DNA from: an uncultured Slackia sp.
GTDB taxonomy: Bacteria; Actinomycetota; Coriobacteriia; Coriobacteriales; Eggerthellaceae
Length of the DNA: 43,596 bases
Direction of reading: 5' to 3'
Assembly: GCA_934661005.1 (NCBI GenBank)
Contig: CAKUIK010000020.1
Location: 1-43,596 of the forward strand
Below are positions 1-8,151 of the stretch, in pieces; position 1 is the stretch's first letter, and every line of letters begins with the position of its first letter. The notes beneath the pieces were generated by a model. It was given only the letters and a program-made list of their open reading frames with translations, ran no database searches and was not told the DNA's origin. Made by a program: the position numbers and the translations under genes.

Positions 1-528
1 CATCAGACCCATGAAACCCGAGATCGCCAACGAGACGGTCAAGAGCCTCACGTAAGTTGAGAAGTTCTCCTTAAGCCGAACCGTACCCAAAACGAACAGC
101 GGCACAGTAAGATGAATGAGCCATTTCGCGTAGGTGAGCCCAGCCCCTATGTTGTAGACGGTGAAAACGAAGACGAGCATCAGCGCGACATAGCGCTCCC
201 GCGCATGCGCTACACTCCCGTCAATTGTCGCTTTGAGAACGTACAAGAGGACAAGCAGATAGAACATGCTCGTGCCGCCTAAGTCAGCGCCCATCACGTT
301 AAAGAACGGGAAGCAGGCAAAAAGAAGCCTGCAGCATGTCTCAGACGACCCAACGACCGCAACGGCAATGACACCAAGCGTGAGCAGGAAAGAAACTTTA
401 CCAAGCGACAGTAGCCAGCCCGCGCATACACCGAGAAGAAGTACGTAGCACAGCCCTACAGAAAGCGATTGTCCGGTTATCTTGCGGTCGAGAAAGGAAC
501 GCCCCGTAGCGTAGGCATCGGCTAGCAT
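1..528 (-). CDS. Polytopic membrane protein, probable O-antigen polymerase/ligase (Wzy-like), partial
   Basis: The frame is open from an ATG at 528 to the window edge (176 codons) and is incomplete at its C-terminus. The translation begins MLADAYATG and is dominated by hydrophobic stretches (around residues 22-45, 48-60, 78-100, 113-130 and 135-150), as expected for the N-terminal half of a Wzy/WaaL-type polymerase or ligase. The ATG overlaps the stop of the preceding glycosyltransferase by a few bases and has GGAAGGG upstream, so the two are translationally coupled. As the last visible member of a polysaccharide operon that otherwise lacks a polymerase, a polymerase role fits. A flippase or another transporter cannot be excluded from the N-terminus alone. 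The membrane nature is seen; the function is inferred from context. Confidence 0.6.
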   Translation of the reverse strand, partial: MLADAYATGRSFLDRKITGQSLSVGLCYVLLLGVCAGWLLSLGKVSFLLTLGVIAVAVVGSSETCCRLLFACFPFFNVMGADLGGTSMFYLLVLLYVLKATIDGSVAHARERYVALMLVFVFTVYNIGAGLTYAKWLIHLTVPLFVLGTVRLKENFSTYVRLLTVSLAISGFMGLM

Positions 529-1634
529 GCGCGCACACCCTTCCTTTTGTAAACGCCGAGGTAAGCCTTCGCCATGGCATCTGAGCTGAAATCTGCCGCC
601 CGCTCGCGTGCGGCCATGCCTAATGATTTTCTCAAGCCTTCGTCAGACAGCAGCCGTTCGACAGCCGTTACAACCGAGGCGGCATCGGGCTCGCACAGAA
701 GCGCACTCTTGCCATCCTCCAGCATATCGGGTATCCCTCCAACTGCAGACGCGACGATAGGCAAGCCAGCAGCCATTGCCTCAACGAGAACCATAGGCAT
801 TCCCTCATAAACCGAGGGAAAGACAAAGATGTCCGCGCTTCCTAGGACATTAGGAACATCGTCAGTAAGCCCATGAAAGACAAATGAATCCGTCAACCCT
901 CGCGAGGCTACGAGTTCTTTAGTCGTCTCATATAGGGGGCCATCTCCGTAAAGGTCGAAAATGCAATCGAAGCCATCAGCCTTCAAATGCTCCGCTGCCA
1001 GAACAAGTGCAGCATGATTCTTGGCATCAACGAAACGGCCAATATGGCACAACCGAACCCGACCATAAATTCCAAAATCCTGCTTAGCGGAAAATGCAGT
1101 CAATTCGATGCCATTGGCCACCACAAAAGCTTGAGAATCACCTATTTTGTAAAGGTTCTTGATGCTTTGCTTGTTTTCCTCGCTTAGCGCAACTGGCGTT
1201 ACAAGCCCCTTGCGATAACACATTCCGTTGATCACACGTTTTAAAGTGCTCGTCGTCTCTTTATCAGCCAAACTATGCAGCGTATGAACAAGATTGCTCA
1301 CATGAGCCTTCTTCGCTGCAGGAACGACATACTGAAGAATAGGAAGATGCGAATGAACAACATCAGGTTGAAAATCGCGCATAATCACGGCAAGCCTCCC
1401 GGAAACCGAGGGGTCAAACCCCGGGCGCTTGCCCAAAATGACCAAATCCACACCGTATTTTCGCATGCGCTCGGTGAGCATAGTCTCGCCAGGTTGGAGG
1501 ACGACGACCAAGACCGCACATCCCTCCCGCACGAGCGCATACGACAGGTTCTCAACCATCGTTTCAGCCCCCCCAACGCGCAGAGACTGGATGACCAACA
1601 TTACCCTATATTTATTTTGATAATCCGAAACCAC
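522..1634 (-). CDS. Glycosyltransferase family 4
   Basis: A GT-B fold retaining glycosyltransferase that would add a sugar to the lipid-linked polysaccharide intermediate on the cytoplasmic face. The N-terminal donor/acceptor Rossmann motif reads MLVIQSLRVGGAE, the usual GT4 opening. The C-terminal half has HIGRFVDAKNH, LYGDGPLYE and the EX7E element in YEGMPMVLVEAMAAG. The start is uncertain. An open frame reaches 1727 but its extra N-terminal residues overlap the upstream gene and look non-coding. A GTG near 1634 or the ATG at 1601 fits the fold better, although neither has a strong ribosome binding site. It ends overlapping the membrane-protein start at 528. Donor and acceptor specificity cannot be told. 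Confidence 0.88.
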   Translation of the reverse strand: MVSDYQNKYRVMLVIQSLRVGGAETMVENLSYALVREGCAVLVVVLQPGETMLTERMRKYGVDLVILGKRPGFDPSVSGRLAVIMRDFQPDVVHSHLPILQYVVPAAKKAHVSNLVHTLHSLADKETTSTLKRVINGMCYRKGLVTPVALSEENKQSIKNLYKIGDSQAFVVANGIELTAFSAKQDFGIYGRVRLCHIGRFVDAKNHAALVLAAEHLKADGFDCIFDLYGDGPLYETTKELVASRGLTDSFVFHGLTDDVPNVLGSADIFVFPSVYEGMPMVLVEAMAAGLPIVASAVGGIPDMLEDGKSALLCEPDAASVVTAVERLLSDEGLRKSLGMAARERAADFSSDAMAKAYLGVYKRKGVRAC

Positions 1635-1686
1635 GTTGTTAAGCCAATCTGAGGTAGTTAACCATGTCCACTGAAATCGGCGCCTC

Positions 1687-2742
1687 TCAATCGCGAAGAC
1701 GTTCGCCATCGACGGCTGCCGCCACAACGTCCGAAACTGCTTCCGGGGAATAGGCGACGGCCCTCGCTAAGCAGCCTTTTCGAAGTTCGTTGGCCCCATT
1801 GCCGAGCTCGATAAACTTCTTAATCTCATCCGCAAGCAGCTCGTTATTCCCGAACCCGTACCCGAACCCGGTCACGCCATCCTCGAGCATTTCGTCGTAG
1901 TACTGCCACTTTGCCGCTATCACAGGCACCCCTGCCGCAAGCGCGTCGATGATCGTACCAGGAATACCCTCCGGTTTCCACTTAGTAGGAAACAGCAGTG
2001 CGTCATAACTCGCAATCGCCTGCACGCTCTTCTCGGGCGCAACGCATCCCTTGTACTCGGCGTGCACGCAGCGCGAGAGCGCCGTTTCGAATTCTTCTTT
2101 GTAGCTAGGGTCAATGGGGCCGTAAATGTCCAACCAACAATCGAGTCCCTCTGAGCAGAGCTTTTCAACAGTATCCATGGCGTCTCCGATGCCCTTCAGC
2201 TCTTGCACTCGACTGAAAGTGCAGAACCTATAGCCTGGCCCATAATACCGAGACCCTGGGAGTTCCGTCCCGTCTAAGTACTTGAAGTTCGGCAGGAACT
2301 CAGCATTGCCCACGCCGAGCTCCTCAAGCTTCCCAACAAGCTGGTGCGACTCGACCCAGTTGACCCTGAAGTCGTTTAGGTAGCTCACCTGCTGGGGGCA
2401 TTCTTCCAAATCCTGGGCCAGCCAGCCCCCAATGAGGTTATGGTAGACGCGCGTGTGCAGGTGCCGTGCCGCAAAAGAGAGCAGCGGGAAAAACGCCTTT
2501 CGCCCGTTTCTTGACAGTGACACGAACACATCCCTACACGTTAGAAGGCATCGCACGGTCTGCACAACAACCCGAGGCGCATTATGCCGATAGTCCTTTG
2601 TCTCCACGACCACGACATTCTCCTCGCCGTAAAGCTCGCACAGCAGCCGATACATCATGCGGGTCTTGACGGTCTGTCCGTCGAAAAGTTCGCATTCTAG
2701 GTCCAAACGACCAATCAACCCAATCTTCTTAGTCGAGCCCAC
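1687..2742 (-). CDS. Glycosyltransferase family 4 (GT-B fold)
   Basis: A 351-residue glycosyltransferase. The C-terminal nucleotide-sugar domain shows FCTFSRVQELKGIGDA, LDIYGPIDPSY and a modified EX7E block, FPTKWKPEGIPGTIIDALAAG, in which the second acidic residue is Asp. The N-terminus MGSTKKIGLIGRL is a typical Rossmann start. The start is GTG at 2742 with GAGGG just upstream, and it overlaps the end of the TupA-like gene by 14 nt, indicating translational coupling. Its position between the ATP-grasp gene and the second GT4 supports a role in assembling the repeat unit of the surface polysaccharide. Acceptor and donor are unknown. Confidence 0.87.
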   Translation of the reverse strand: MGSTKKIGLIGRLDLECELFDGQTVKTRMMYRLLCELYGEENVVVVETKDYRHNAPRVVVQTVRCLLTCRDVFVSLSRNGRKAFFPLLSFAARHLHTRVYHNLIGGWLAQDLEECPQQVSYLNDFRVNWVESHQLVGKLEELGVGNAEFLPNFKYLDGTELPGSRYYGPGYRFCTFSRVQELKGIGDAMDTVEKLCSEGLDCWLDIYGPIDPSYKEEFETALSRCVHAEYKGCVAPEKSVQAIASYDALLFPTKWKPEGIPGTIIDALAAGVPVIAAKWQYYDEMLEDGVTGFGYGFGNNELLADEIKKFIELGNGANELRKGCLARAVAYSPEAVSDVVAAAVDGERLRD

Positions 2743-3607
2743 GGACCCTCAATTCCTCACCCCAGCGCATCACGAAGTCATTGGTGTAATACTCCATAAC
2801 CCCGCACGCCGGCGAGAACGTCAGCTCGCCGAACATGACCTTCCCATCAGATTCGTAAAGGTCCACACGAACAAAGTCAAAGTCGGCACTTAAAGTCCTC
2901 GCAGCATCAATCATCTCGTCAAGCAGTTTTGGTTTGGCAATCTTCTTGTCGTTCCTCATTGACCCCTGCAGCCCATCAATAGGGCTCCAGTCCAGATCGT
3001 ACAGATTCAGCTTCAAGCCCCGATCTCGCTCGCTGCACGTGAGTACAAAGCGCGGCTCGCCGTTCAAGCAGTGAAACTTGTAGTCCACAATTTCATCCAT
3101 GCCGCCAATGAAGTCCTCGGCATAGACGCGATGGGGCACTAGCTTGTAGTGCGGCTCCACACAAGCGCGAGGGTAATCCTCGTCGAGCCACCTACGCGCA
3201 TACGCGAGCATTTCATCTACATCAAGCAATTTCTTATCGGACACGAGATAATTCATCTCACAGCCGTGCGTGGCCTTGAGCGCAAACGCGTTTGGCAGCG
3301 CGTCAACGTCGATGTCCTCGACACATCCCCATGGCCCATAGGCCGGCACGAGCAAGCTCGCCAAGCCTTTCTCCGCCACATAGTCGCGCACAGCCCACTT
3401 ATCTGTGCAGCGAGCGGCAAGTGTCTGGTCGGTATTCAGCTCTATCCAGCAAATCTTGTCTGCCAGCGTCCTAGGACTAGACAAATCAAGCTTCCTGCCA
3501 AAACGAATCCTGGCATCAAGCTCCTTCGCCCGTTTGGCGCCCAAAACCAACGCCTCGGCATTAAGCAGGCGCCTGTATAAATCTCTCGCTATCCCAGCCG
3601 AAGACAT
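2729..3607 (-). CDS. ATP-grasp fold protein, TupA-like
   Basis: A protein of about 292 residues resembling the TupA-like ATP-grasp family, named after the teichuronopeptide biosynthesis protein and common in capsule and exopolysaccharide clusters, where members are thought to ligate amino acids or modify glycans. Visible family hallmarks are KICWIELNTDQ near the N-terminus, KWAVRDYVAEKG, FALKATHGCEMNYLV (nucleotide-binding strand), EDFIGG, and the C-terminal FVRVDLYESDGKVMFGELTF, which resembles an ATP-grasp metal-binding segment. The start is ATG at 3607, 2 nt after the ugd stop, with AGAGGGA upstream. A longer in-frame reading to 3700 is rejected because it runs into ugd. The product may attach an amino acid to the uronic acid made by Ugd; that link is inference. 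Confidence 0.8.
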   Translation of the reverse strand: MSSAGIARDLYRRLLNAEALVLGAKRAKELDARIRFGRKLDLSSPRTLADKICWIELNTDQTLAARCTDKWAVRDYVAEKGLASLLVPAYGPWGCVEDIDVDALPNAFALKATHGCEMNYLVSDKKLLDVDEMLAYARRWLDEDYPRACVEPHYKLVPHRVYAEDFIGGMDEIVDYKFHCLNGEPRFVLTCSERDRGLKLNLYDLDWSPIDGLQGSMRNDKKIAKPKLLDEMIDAARTLSADFDFVRVDLYESDGKVMFGELTFSPACGVMEYYTNDFVMRWGEELRVRGLD

Positions 3608-3609
3608 AG

Positions 3610-4881
3610 TTAGTCCCTCTTGAACAAATCGCGCGTGTACACTTTGCCCGATACATCGGCCAAATCGTCGCTCCAGCGGTTGGCTACAATCACATCGCAC
3701 CCCTGTTTGAATGCCTCCAGATTGTGCGTCACCTCGGAATCGTAGAATTCCGACGCATGCAGCGTGGGCTCGTAGACCACTACGGGCACACCTTTAGCCT
3801 TCACACGCTTCATGATTCCTTGGATGGATGATGCCCTGAAGTTGTCAGATCCGCTCTTCATGGTCAAGCGATACACACCCACCACGGGTTTCTGCTTGCC
3901 CTCGTAGACGAGCTGCATCACGCGATCCATCACCTGCTCGGCCACCCAGTCCTTGCGAGTATGGTTGGCTTGAACAATGGCTTCGATAAGATTCTGGGGG
4001 ACGTCGCGGTAGTTTGCCAAAAGCTGTTTGGTGTCCTTGGGCAGGCAATACCCGCCGTAACCAAATGAGGGGTTATTGTAGAAGCCGCCGATGCGTGGCT
4101 CCAGGCACACGCCCTCAATGACGTCGGCTGAAGACAGCCCACGCGCTTCGCAATAGGTATCCAGCTCGTTGAAATAGGCCACGCGAAGCGCGAGATAGGT
4201 ATTCGCGAACAGCTTCACGGCCTCTGCCTCGGTGGTGCCCAACACCAGCTGTGGGATGCCTACCGTTCCGTCGGCGTTCGTACGCTCCGACTCGACCGGG
4301 TCCGCACCCTGCGCAAGCAGTTCGGCAAAGGTCCTCGCCGCAGCAACGGCCTCTCCGTCATCCTTGGGCGCACCCACCACGATACGACTCGGATGCAAGT
4401 TGTCGTAGAGCGCTTTGCTCTCACGCAGGAACTCCGGCGAAAACACTATGCGCTTATCATTGAGCTTTTCGCGCAAAGACGCAGTATAGCCCACAGGAAT
4501 GGTCGACTTGATGACGATCCAGGCGGTCGGGTTCACCTCGCGGATGGCAGAAATAGCAGCCTCCACGGAGCTTGTATCAAAAAAGTTGCGATCGCTATCA
4601 TAGTTGGTCGGCGTGGCCACGATGGCGTAGTCAGCACCCGCGTACGCCTCTGCAGCGTCCAGCGTCACGTGTAGGCCGAGCTCGCGCTTGCCTTCTTTGG
4701 CCTCGCTCAGGAATCGCTCGATCTCGTCGTCCTGGATGGGAGAGATGAACCGCTTGAGCTTCTCAACCTTCTCGGGGACGATATCAAGCGCGTGCACCTC
4801 GTTGTGCTGTGAGAGCAGCACGGCCAGAGAGAGCCCCACGTAGCCAGTGCCCGCTACGGCTATTTTCATTTTGTCGGACAT
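3610..4881 (-). CDS. ugd: UDP-glucose 6-dehydrogenase
   Basis: Oxidises UDP-glucose to UDP-glucuronate with two NAD+, feeding uronic acid into the polysaccharide. The N-terminal Rossmann motif GTGYVGLSLA, the catalytic cysteine block FGYGGYCLPKDTKQLLANY, the segment MKSGSDNFRASSIQGIMKR and the C-terminal YTRDLF are all present and closely match the enterobacterial Ugd type from end to end. Length is about 423 residues. The chosen start is ATG at 4881 (MSDKMKIAVAG) with GAAAGGTC about 9 nt upstream; the ATG at 4902 adds seven residues and lacks such a site. It sits between the GT2 gene and the TupA-like gene, and its stop is 2 nt from the next start. Confidence in the enzyme class is high. Confidence 0.95.
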   Translation of the reverse strand: MSDKMKIAVAGTGYVGLSLAVLLSQHNEVHALDIVPEKVEKLKRFISPIQDDEIERFLSEAKEGKRELGLHVTLDAAEAYAGADYAIVATPTNYDSDRNFFDTSSVEAAISAIREVNPTAWIVIKSTIPVGYTASLREKLNDKRIVFSPEFLRESKALYDNLHPSRIVVGAPKDDGEAVAAARTFAELLAQGADPVESERTNADGTVGIPQLVLGTTEAEAVKLFANTYLALRVAYFNELDTYCEARGLSSADVIEGVCLEPRIGGFYNNPSFGYGGYCLPKDTKQLLANYRDVPQNLIEAIVQANHTRKDWVAEQVMDRVMQLVYEGKQKPVVGVYRLTMKSGSDNFRASSIQGIMKRVKAKGVPVVVYEPTLHASEFYDSEVTHNLEAFKQGCDVIVANRWSDDLADVSGKVYTRDLFKRD

Positions 4882-4924
4882 ACAATTCGACCTTTCAATC
4901 AATTATCCGCCACACCTAGAATCG

Positions 4925-5839
4925 CTAGGATTTCGCCTTGCCGAAGAACTTCAGCGCCTCCGAAAAGCAATCAACAGGCGAGGCGACAATCGTCCTAAAG
5001 GCATAGAGCAGCGCCTGTCCAGGCCGACGGCTGCGCTTCATGGCAAAGGCAAGCACTGCGTTGTGGCGGAATTCGATGTAGCGTACGTCCTTCTTGCTGA
5101 GGCGCGGGTAGTAGCTGCGCACCACCTCATGCCTAGCAACCTCACCATCGACCTTGTTCTTTCCCAAAGAGAGCCTCTCGCCCGAATGAAGGTATTGGCG
5201 CACGTGCACCTCAGGCATGTATCCCATGCGCGCGCCGGCCTCTATGCAGCGCAGCATAAGCCACCAGTCCTGCCCGGTGGCCACCTCGCCAAACCCCTCG
5301 GTCCTATCGAAGAGACTCTTCTTGAGCATATAGATGGACGTCGGAGAAATCGGCGTCAGCAAGTGAGCCCTCAGAAGCCCCTGCTGGGAGAAGTCCTTGC
5401 AATGGTCAAGCCGCCTGTGCTCCACGAGCTTGCCCGTCTCGTCGTACCACGACACGTCCTGCCAGCACATATCCAAACTGTGCTCGAGCATGAAAGCGAG
5501 CTGCGTCTCAACCTTGTCGGGCAAAAACTCGTCGTCGTCATCCAGAAATGCCAGATACTCGCCCAACGCATGGCGACAGGCGTAGTTCCGCGCGGCACCG
5601 CCACCTGTCTGCCCCGCAGTGTGAACTACTTTTAGCCTGGGGTCGTCAAACCCCTCAAGAGCCCTGACGGTGGAGTAATCCCAATCGCTGCCGGGGACGT
5701 TATCGTTCACCACAAGAATCTCTAGATTCTGATAAGTCTGTTCTTTTATGGAGCGAAGCGCTACTTCGAGCCTATCGGCACGCTTGTACGTAGGCACAAT
5801 TACCGACACAATAGGGGATTCCTTTAACTTGGGTTGCAC
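4925..5839 (-). CDS. Glycosyltransferase family 2
   Basis: A GT-A fold inverting glycosyltransferase of 304 residues. The N-terminus has VSVIVPTYKRADRLEVALRS and LEILVVNDNVPGSD, followed by GGGAARNYA and the metal-binding acidic block YLAFLDDDDEFLPDKVE. A probable catalytic-base region, TGQDWWLMLRCIEAG, follows in the second half. There is no trailing membrane segment, so the enzyme is cytosolic or peripheral. The start at 5839 lies 3 nt after the sugar transferase stop at 5843, so it is co-transcribed. It probably adds the second or a later sugar to the undecaprenyl-linked primer. Specificity is unknown. Confidence 0.9.
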   Translation of the reverse strand: MQPKLKESPIVSVIVPTYKRADRLEVALRSIKEQTYQNLEILVVNDNVPGSDWDYSTVRALEGFDDPRLKVVHTAGQTGGGAARNYACRHALGEYLAFLDDDDEFLPDKVETQLAFMLEHSLDMCWQDVSWYDETGKLVEHRRLDHCKDFSQQGLLRAHLLTPISPTSIYMLKKSLFDRTEGFGEVATGQDWWLMLRCIEAGARMGYMPEVHVRQYLHSGERLSLGKNKVDGEVARHEVVRSYYPRLSKKDVRYIEFRHNAVLAFAMKRSRRPGQALLYAFRTIVASPVDCFSEALKFFGKAKS

Positions 5840-5842
5840 GGT

Positions 5843-6724
5843 TTACCTTCCCCTCCTCATCGCCTTAAACGTCTTCACGAACACACGGGCGTCCAACCCA
5901 AGCGACTGATGGCGCACATAAAACAACTCGCGGGCTTGCCTCTGACCGCTCTGCCAAGTCGAGTTATTTCGATCAGTCACTGCCCACCAACCCGTGATGC
6001 CCGGCTTACAGGACAAGACTTCTTCGCGAGCGTCGCCGTATTCGTATGTTTCTTGCAACGTCACGGGACGGGGCCCTATCACTGACAAATCCCCAGATAG
6101 TACGTTCAGGAACTGAGGCAGCTCATCGAGCGACGTGCGTCGCAGGATTCGCCCCACACGGGTGATACGCGGATCATCGTCAAGCTTCTGCTCGCGCCTC
6201 CAAGTCTCAAGCTGAGCTGAAGACATATACCTCTCAGGATGGTCATGGGCGTCAGAGACCATCGTCCGCAGCTTGAAGATGTAAATCCTCTTACCTCCCT
6301 GCCCAATACGCTCCTGCCTAAAAAATGGCTTACCCGGCGTATCGACACAGATCGCAGCACATGCAACAGCTACGGGAACAGCCAGCACCAAGCACACCCC
6401 CGCGCTAAACACAATGTCAAAAACTCTCTTTGCTACGAGGTAGCCAACGCCACCTTTCTTGGGAGCAGCCACGCTTGAATCAGGCGCAGGAGCCTTATAC
6501 GCCCCATTTGGTGTGCAACACTCCACGCAATTCGAGTTCTTGATAGACATACAGCATCCAATTGCGATGTTGCATTCGCATGAGTCCTCTGCGCCCTTAT
6601 CGTTTTCAATATCGATTAGCCTATCCCCATCTAGTCCAGAAGTGCACGCTATAACACGGCCCGAATTGGTCCCGCAAGAGGCGATAGCATTCCTGAGACC
6701 TAGGGTTAAAACCCTCCTGCCCAC
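5843..6724 (-). CDS. Undecaprenyl-phosphate sugar-1-phosphate transferase (priming transferase)
   Basis: Belongs to the bacterial sugar transferase family (WcaJ/PglC/WbaP catalytic domain), which starts repeat-unit assembly by moving a sugar-1-phosphate onto undecaprenyl phosphate at the membrane. The core is complete: VAKRVFDIVF leading a hydrophobic reentrant helix, FRQERIGQGGKRIYIFKLRTM, the Asp-Glu pair in TSLDELPQFLNVLSGDLS, the PRP motif in VIGPRPVT, and CKPGITGWWAV. About 95 residues precede the core; they are Cys-rich (SCECNIAIGCC and NCVECC) and of unknown role. The start used is the GTG at 6724, overlapping the stop of the upstream paralog. An internal ATG at 6550 would give a 235-residue protein of more usual length. 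This is probably the active copy of a tandem pair. Confidence 0.85.
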   Translation of the reverse strand: MGRRVLTLGLRNAIASCGTNSGRVIACTSGLDGDRLIDIENDKGAEDSCECNIAIGCCMSIKNSNCVECCTPNGAYKAPAPDSSVAAPKKGGVGYLVAKRVFDIVFSAGVCLVLAVPVAVACAAICVDTPGKPFFRQERIGQGGKRIYIFKLRTMVSDAHDHPERYMSSAQLETWRREQKLDDDPRITRVGRILRRTSLDELPQFLNVLSGDLSVIGPRPVTLQETYEYGDAREEVLSCKPGITGWWAVTDRNNSTWQSGQRQARELFYVRHQSLGLDARVFVKTFKAMRRGR

Positions 6725-7521
6725 TATGCACGCACCGCCATAAAAACAGGTTTTGCAAGAAATTGAGTTTCGGTACCACCAATGCGGTTACAATTGCATT
6801 CGGGTATACGGCGCATCCACAGGTCGCTCGCAAAACAGCTCACGACCTGCGAAAACGCCTTTTCTTTGTTCGTGCTAGATTTGGCGGGAAGCGCGAACGC
6901 ACCCATGGATTCGTCAGAGAACTCCGGGCGCGTTTTTAATATGCGCAAAGGGATATCTCCTTTTACGATGTTCCAAAACTGAGGAATCTCATCAATGCGT
7001 TTCTCTCGCATGAACTTACCGAATGGAGTAACGCGCGGATCGTCTCCAGCGGCCCACCGCGCACCGCGAGCCTCGGCGTCGGTATACATGCTTCTGAATT
7101 TATAGACGTTAAAGATCTTGCCGTTCTTCCCCACGCGCCTTTGCGAGTAGATAACGGGGCCAGGAGATTCTAATTTAATTTTAAGGGCAATCACTCCCAT
7201 AGGAATAGCGAGAAGAATAAGGGCACCGCCACAAGACACTATGTCGAAAGCACGCTTTACGAAACGGTAGCCAATTCCGCCCGCAATTGTTGGCTCGGAA
7301 AGCTCAATGATGTCGTCACCTGGCAGCAACTTCGCTAGTACTTCGTCCGGAATGCCATTCTCGGTAAGCTTAGGTTCATACTTGCCAGCGGCATCAACCT
7401 TTGCGGCCTCGCGACGATCTTCATGGCTATAGCAGCCCTGGTCGAGCTCGATGTCCCTTGCCCTTACGGAATCGCCTCCCTCCAGGCAGATATCTCCATA
7501 TGTCGCTTCGCTCAATTGCAT
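6724..7521 (-). CDS. Sugar transferase paralog lacking the C-terminal catalytic segment (probably degraded)
   Basis: The first gene after loaP. The N-terminal 88 residues are a hydrophilic extension. Then the sugar transferase core appears: YRFVKRAFDIVSCGGAL, the hydrophobic helix, SQRRVGKNGKIFNVYKFRSMY, DDPRVTPFGKFMR and KRIDEIPQFWNIVKGDI. At that point a normal family member would continue with a Leu-Val-Gly-Pro-Arg-Pro type motif and later KPGITGW. Instead the frame runs through about 68 unrelated residues (LRILKTRPEFSDES onward) to a stop. The PRP and GITG elements are therefore missing. No other frame between 6724 and 6930 restores them by eye, which suggests a deletion rather than a single frameshift. 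The start is ATG at 7521. Likely a non-functional remnant of a tandem duplication. Confidence 0.75.
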   Translation of the reverse strand: MQLSEATYGDICLEGGDSVRARDIELDQGCYSHEDRREAAKVDAAGKYEPKLTENGIPDEVLAKLLPGDDIIELSEPTIAGGIGYRFVKRAFDIVSCGGALILLAIPMGVIALKIKLESPGPVIYSQRRVGKNGKIFNVYKFRSMYTDAEARGARWAAGDDPRVTPFGKFMREKRIDEIPQFWNIVKGDIPLRILKTRPEFSDESMGAFALPAKSSTNKEKAFSQVVSCFASDLWMRRIPECNCNRIGGTETQFLAKPVFMAVRA

Positions 7522-7552
7522 ACTAAATAAAACCCTTTTGCTGAAATTACGT

Positions 7553-7567
7553 CCCCGTTACTCGGGG
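7553..7567 (-). promoter_or_regulatory. Short hairpin between loaP and the first biosynthetic gene
   Basis: The transcript between the loaP stop and the sugar-transferase start carries CCCCG-AGTAA-CGGGG, a 5-bp GC stem with a 5-nt loop, preceded by a purine-rich run (AAGAAGAGGAAACTGG). LoaP proteins of Firmicutes are known to bind a specific RNA hairpin in the leader of the operon they control, so this is a candidate recognition element. The hairpin is seen; the link to LoaP is inferred. Confidence 0.35.
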
Positions 7568-7626
7568 TTCCTCCCGCCAGTTTCCTCTTCTTCGCCCAAT
7601 TGCGGTTGGCGATTCGTTTTCCGCTT

Positions 7627-8151
7627 CTACCCTTTTGCAGGGCTTTTGGAAACAATCTCCAACCCAAGCCGTATCGTTTTCACCCTGCCAAGCATGCGAA
7701 TTTCAAGTTCGGCCGTTCTGCGATGCCTGTCGATTCGCTTAATCTCGGCCTCATGGCCCATAAGCGGCCCTCGCAGCACTATGACCTTGCTGCCTTCCAT
7801 AATGCCCTCGCTCATTTCAACAACGCGGCGCGAATCGCCCGCGAAAGCATTGAGCCAGGCCACTTCGCCATCGTTCAGGGGAATGAATACTTCGTTGTTG
7901 CCAAGCAGCTTGGTGAAAGCCGGCACACGACGCAGCTGCAGCGCGAGCTTCTCGACATCGCTCGTCTCTACATACAGGTATCCGGGCGTCAAACGCTCCG
8001 CGCGCTTGTGCCATTCGCCCTTCCAGCGGCGCATCGCCTCAAAACGCGGCACGAATACCTCGCCGATCATGCTTTCGTCGACGAAACGCCGAATAAGCTC
8101 TTCAACTTTAGCTTCTTGCCCACTTGCGACTTGAATAGCATAAATACGCAT
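7627..8151 (-). CDS. loaP: LoaP-type transcription antiterminator (specialised NusG paralog)
   Basis: A 174-residue NusG-family protein. The NGN domain (residues 1 to about 105) opens with MRIYAIQVASGQEAKVEELI and contains LTPGYLYVETSD. A C-terminal KOW domain (about 118-170) reads GSKVIVLRGPLMGHEAEIKR and ends GLEIVSKS. The KOW signature and overall shape match LoaP, which in Firmicutes and Actinobacteria is encoded next to long antibiotic or polysaccharide operons and promotes processive antitermination of them. Core NusG would lie in a secE-nusG-rplK context, which is absent here. The gene is first in the biosynthetic run and is separated from the kinase/phosphatase module by a 600-nt leader. 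The start at 8151 is the only ATG that gives the conserved N-terminus. Confidence 0.88.
   Translation of the reverse strand: MRIYAIQVASGQEAKVEELIRRFVDESMIGEVFVPRFEAMRRWKGEWHKRAERLTPGYLYVETSDVEKLALQLRRVPAFTKLLGNNEVFIPLNDGEVAWLNAFAGDSRRVVEMSEGIMEGSKVIVLRGPLMGHEAEIKRIDRHRRTAELEIRMLGRVKTIRLGLEIVSKSPAKG

Noticed and set aside
266..448. 60-codon plus-strand frame near the window start
   Set aside because: It is antisense to the partial polymerase-like membrane protein, which has strong hydrophobic periodicity and translational coupling to its neighbour.
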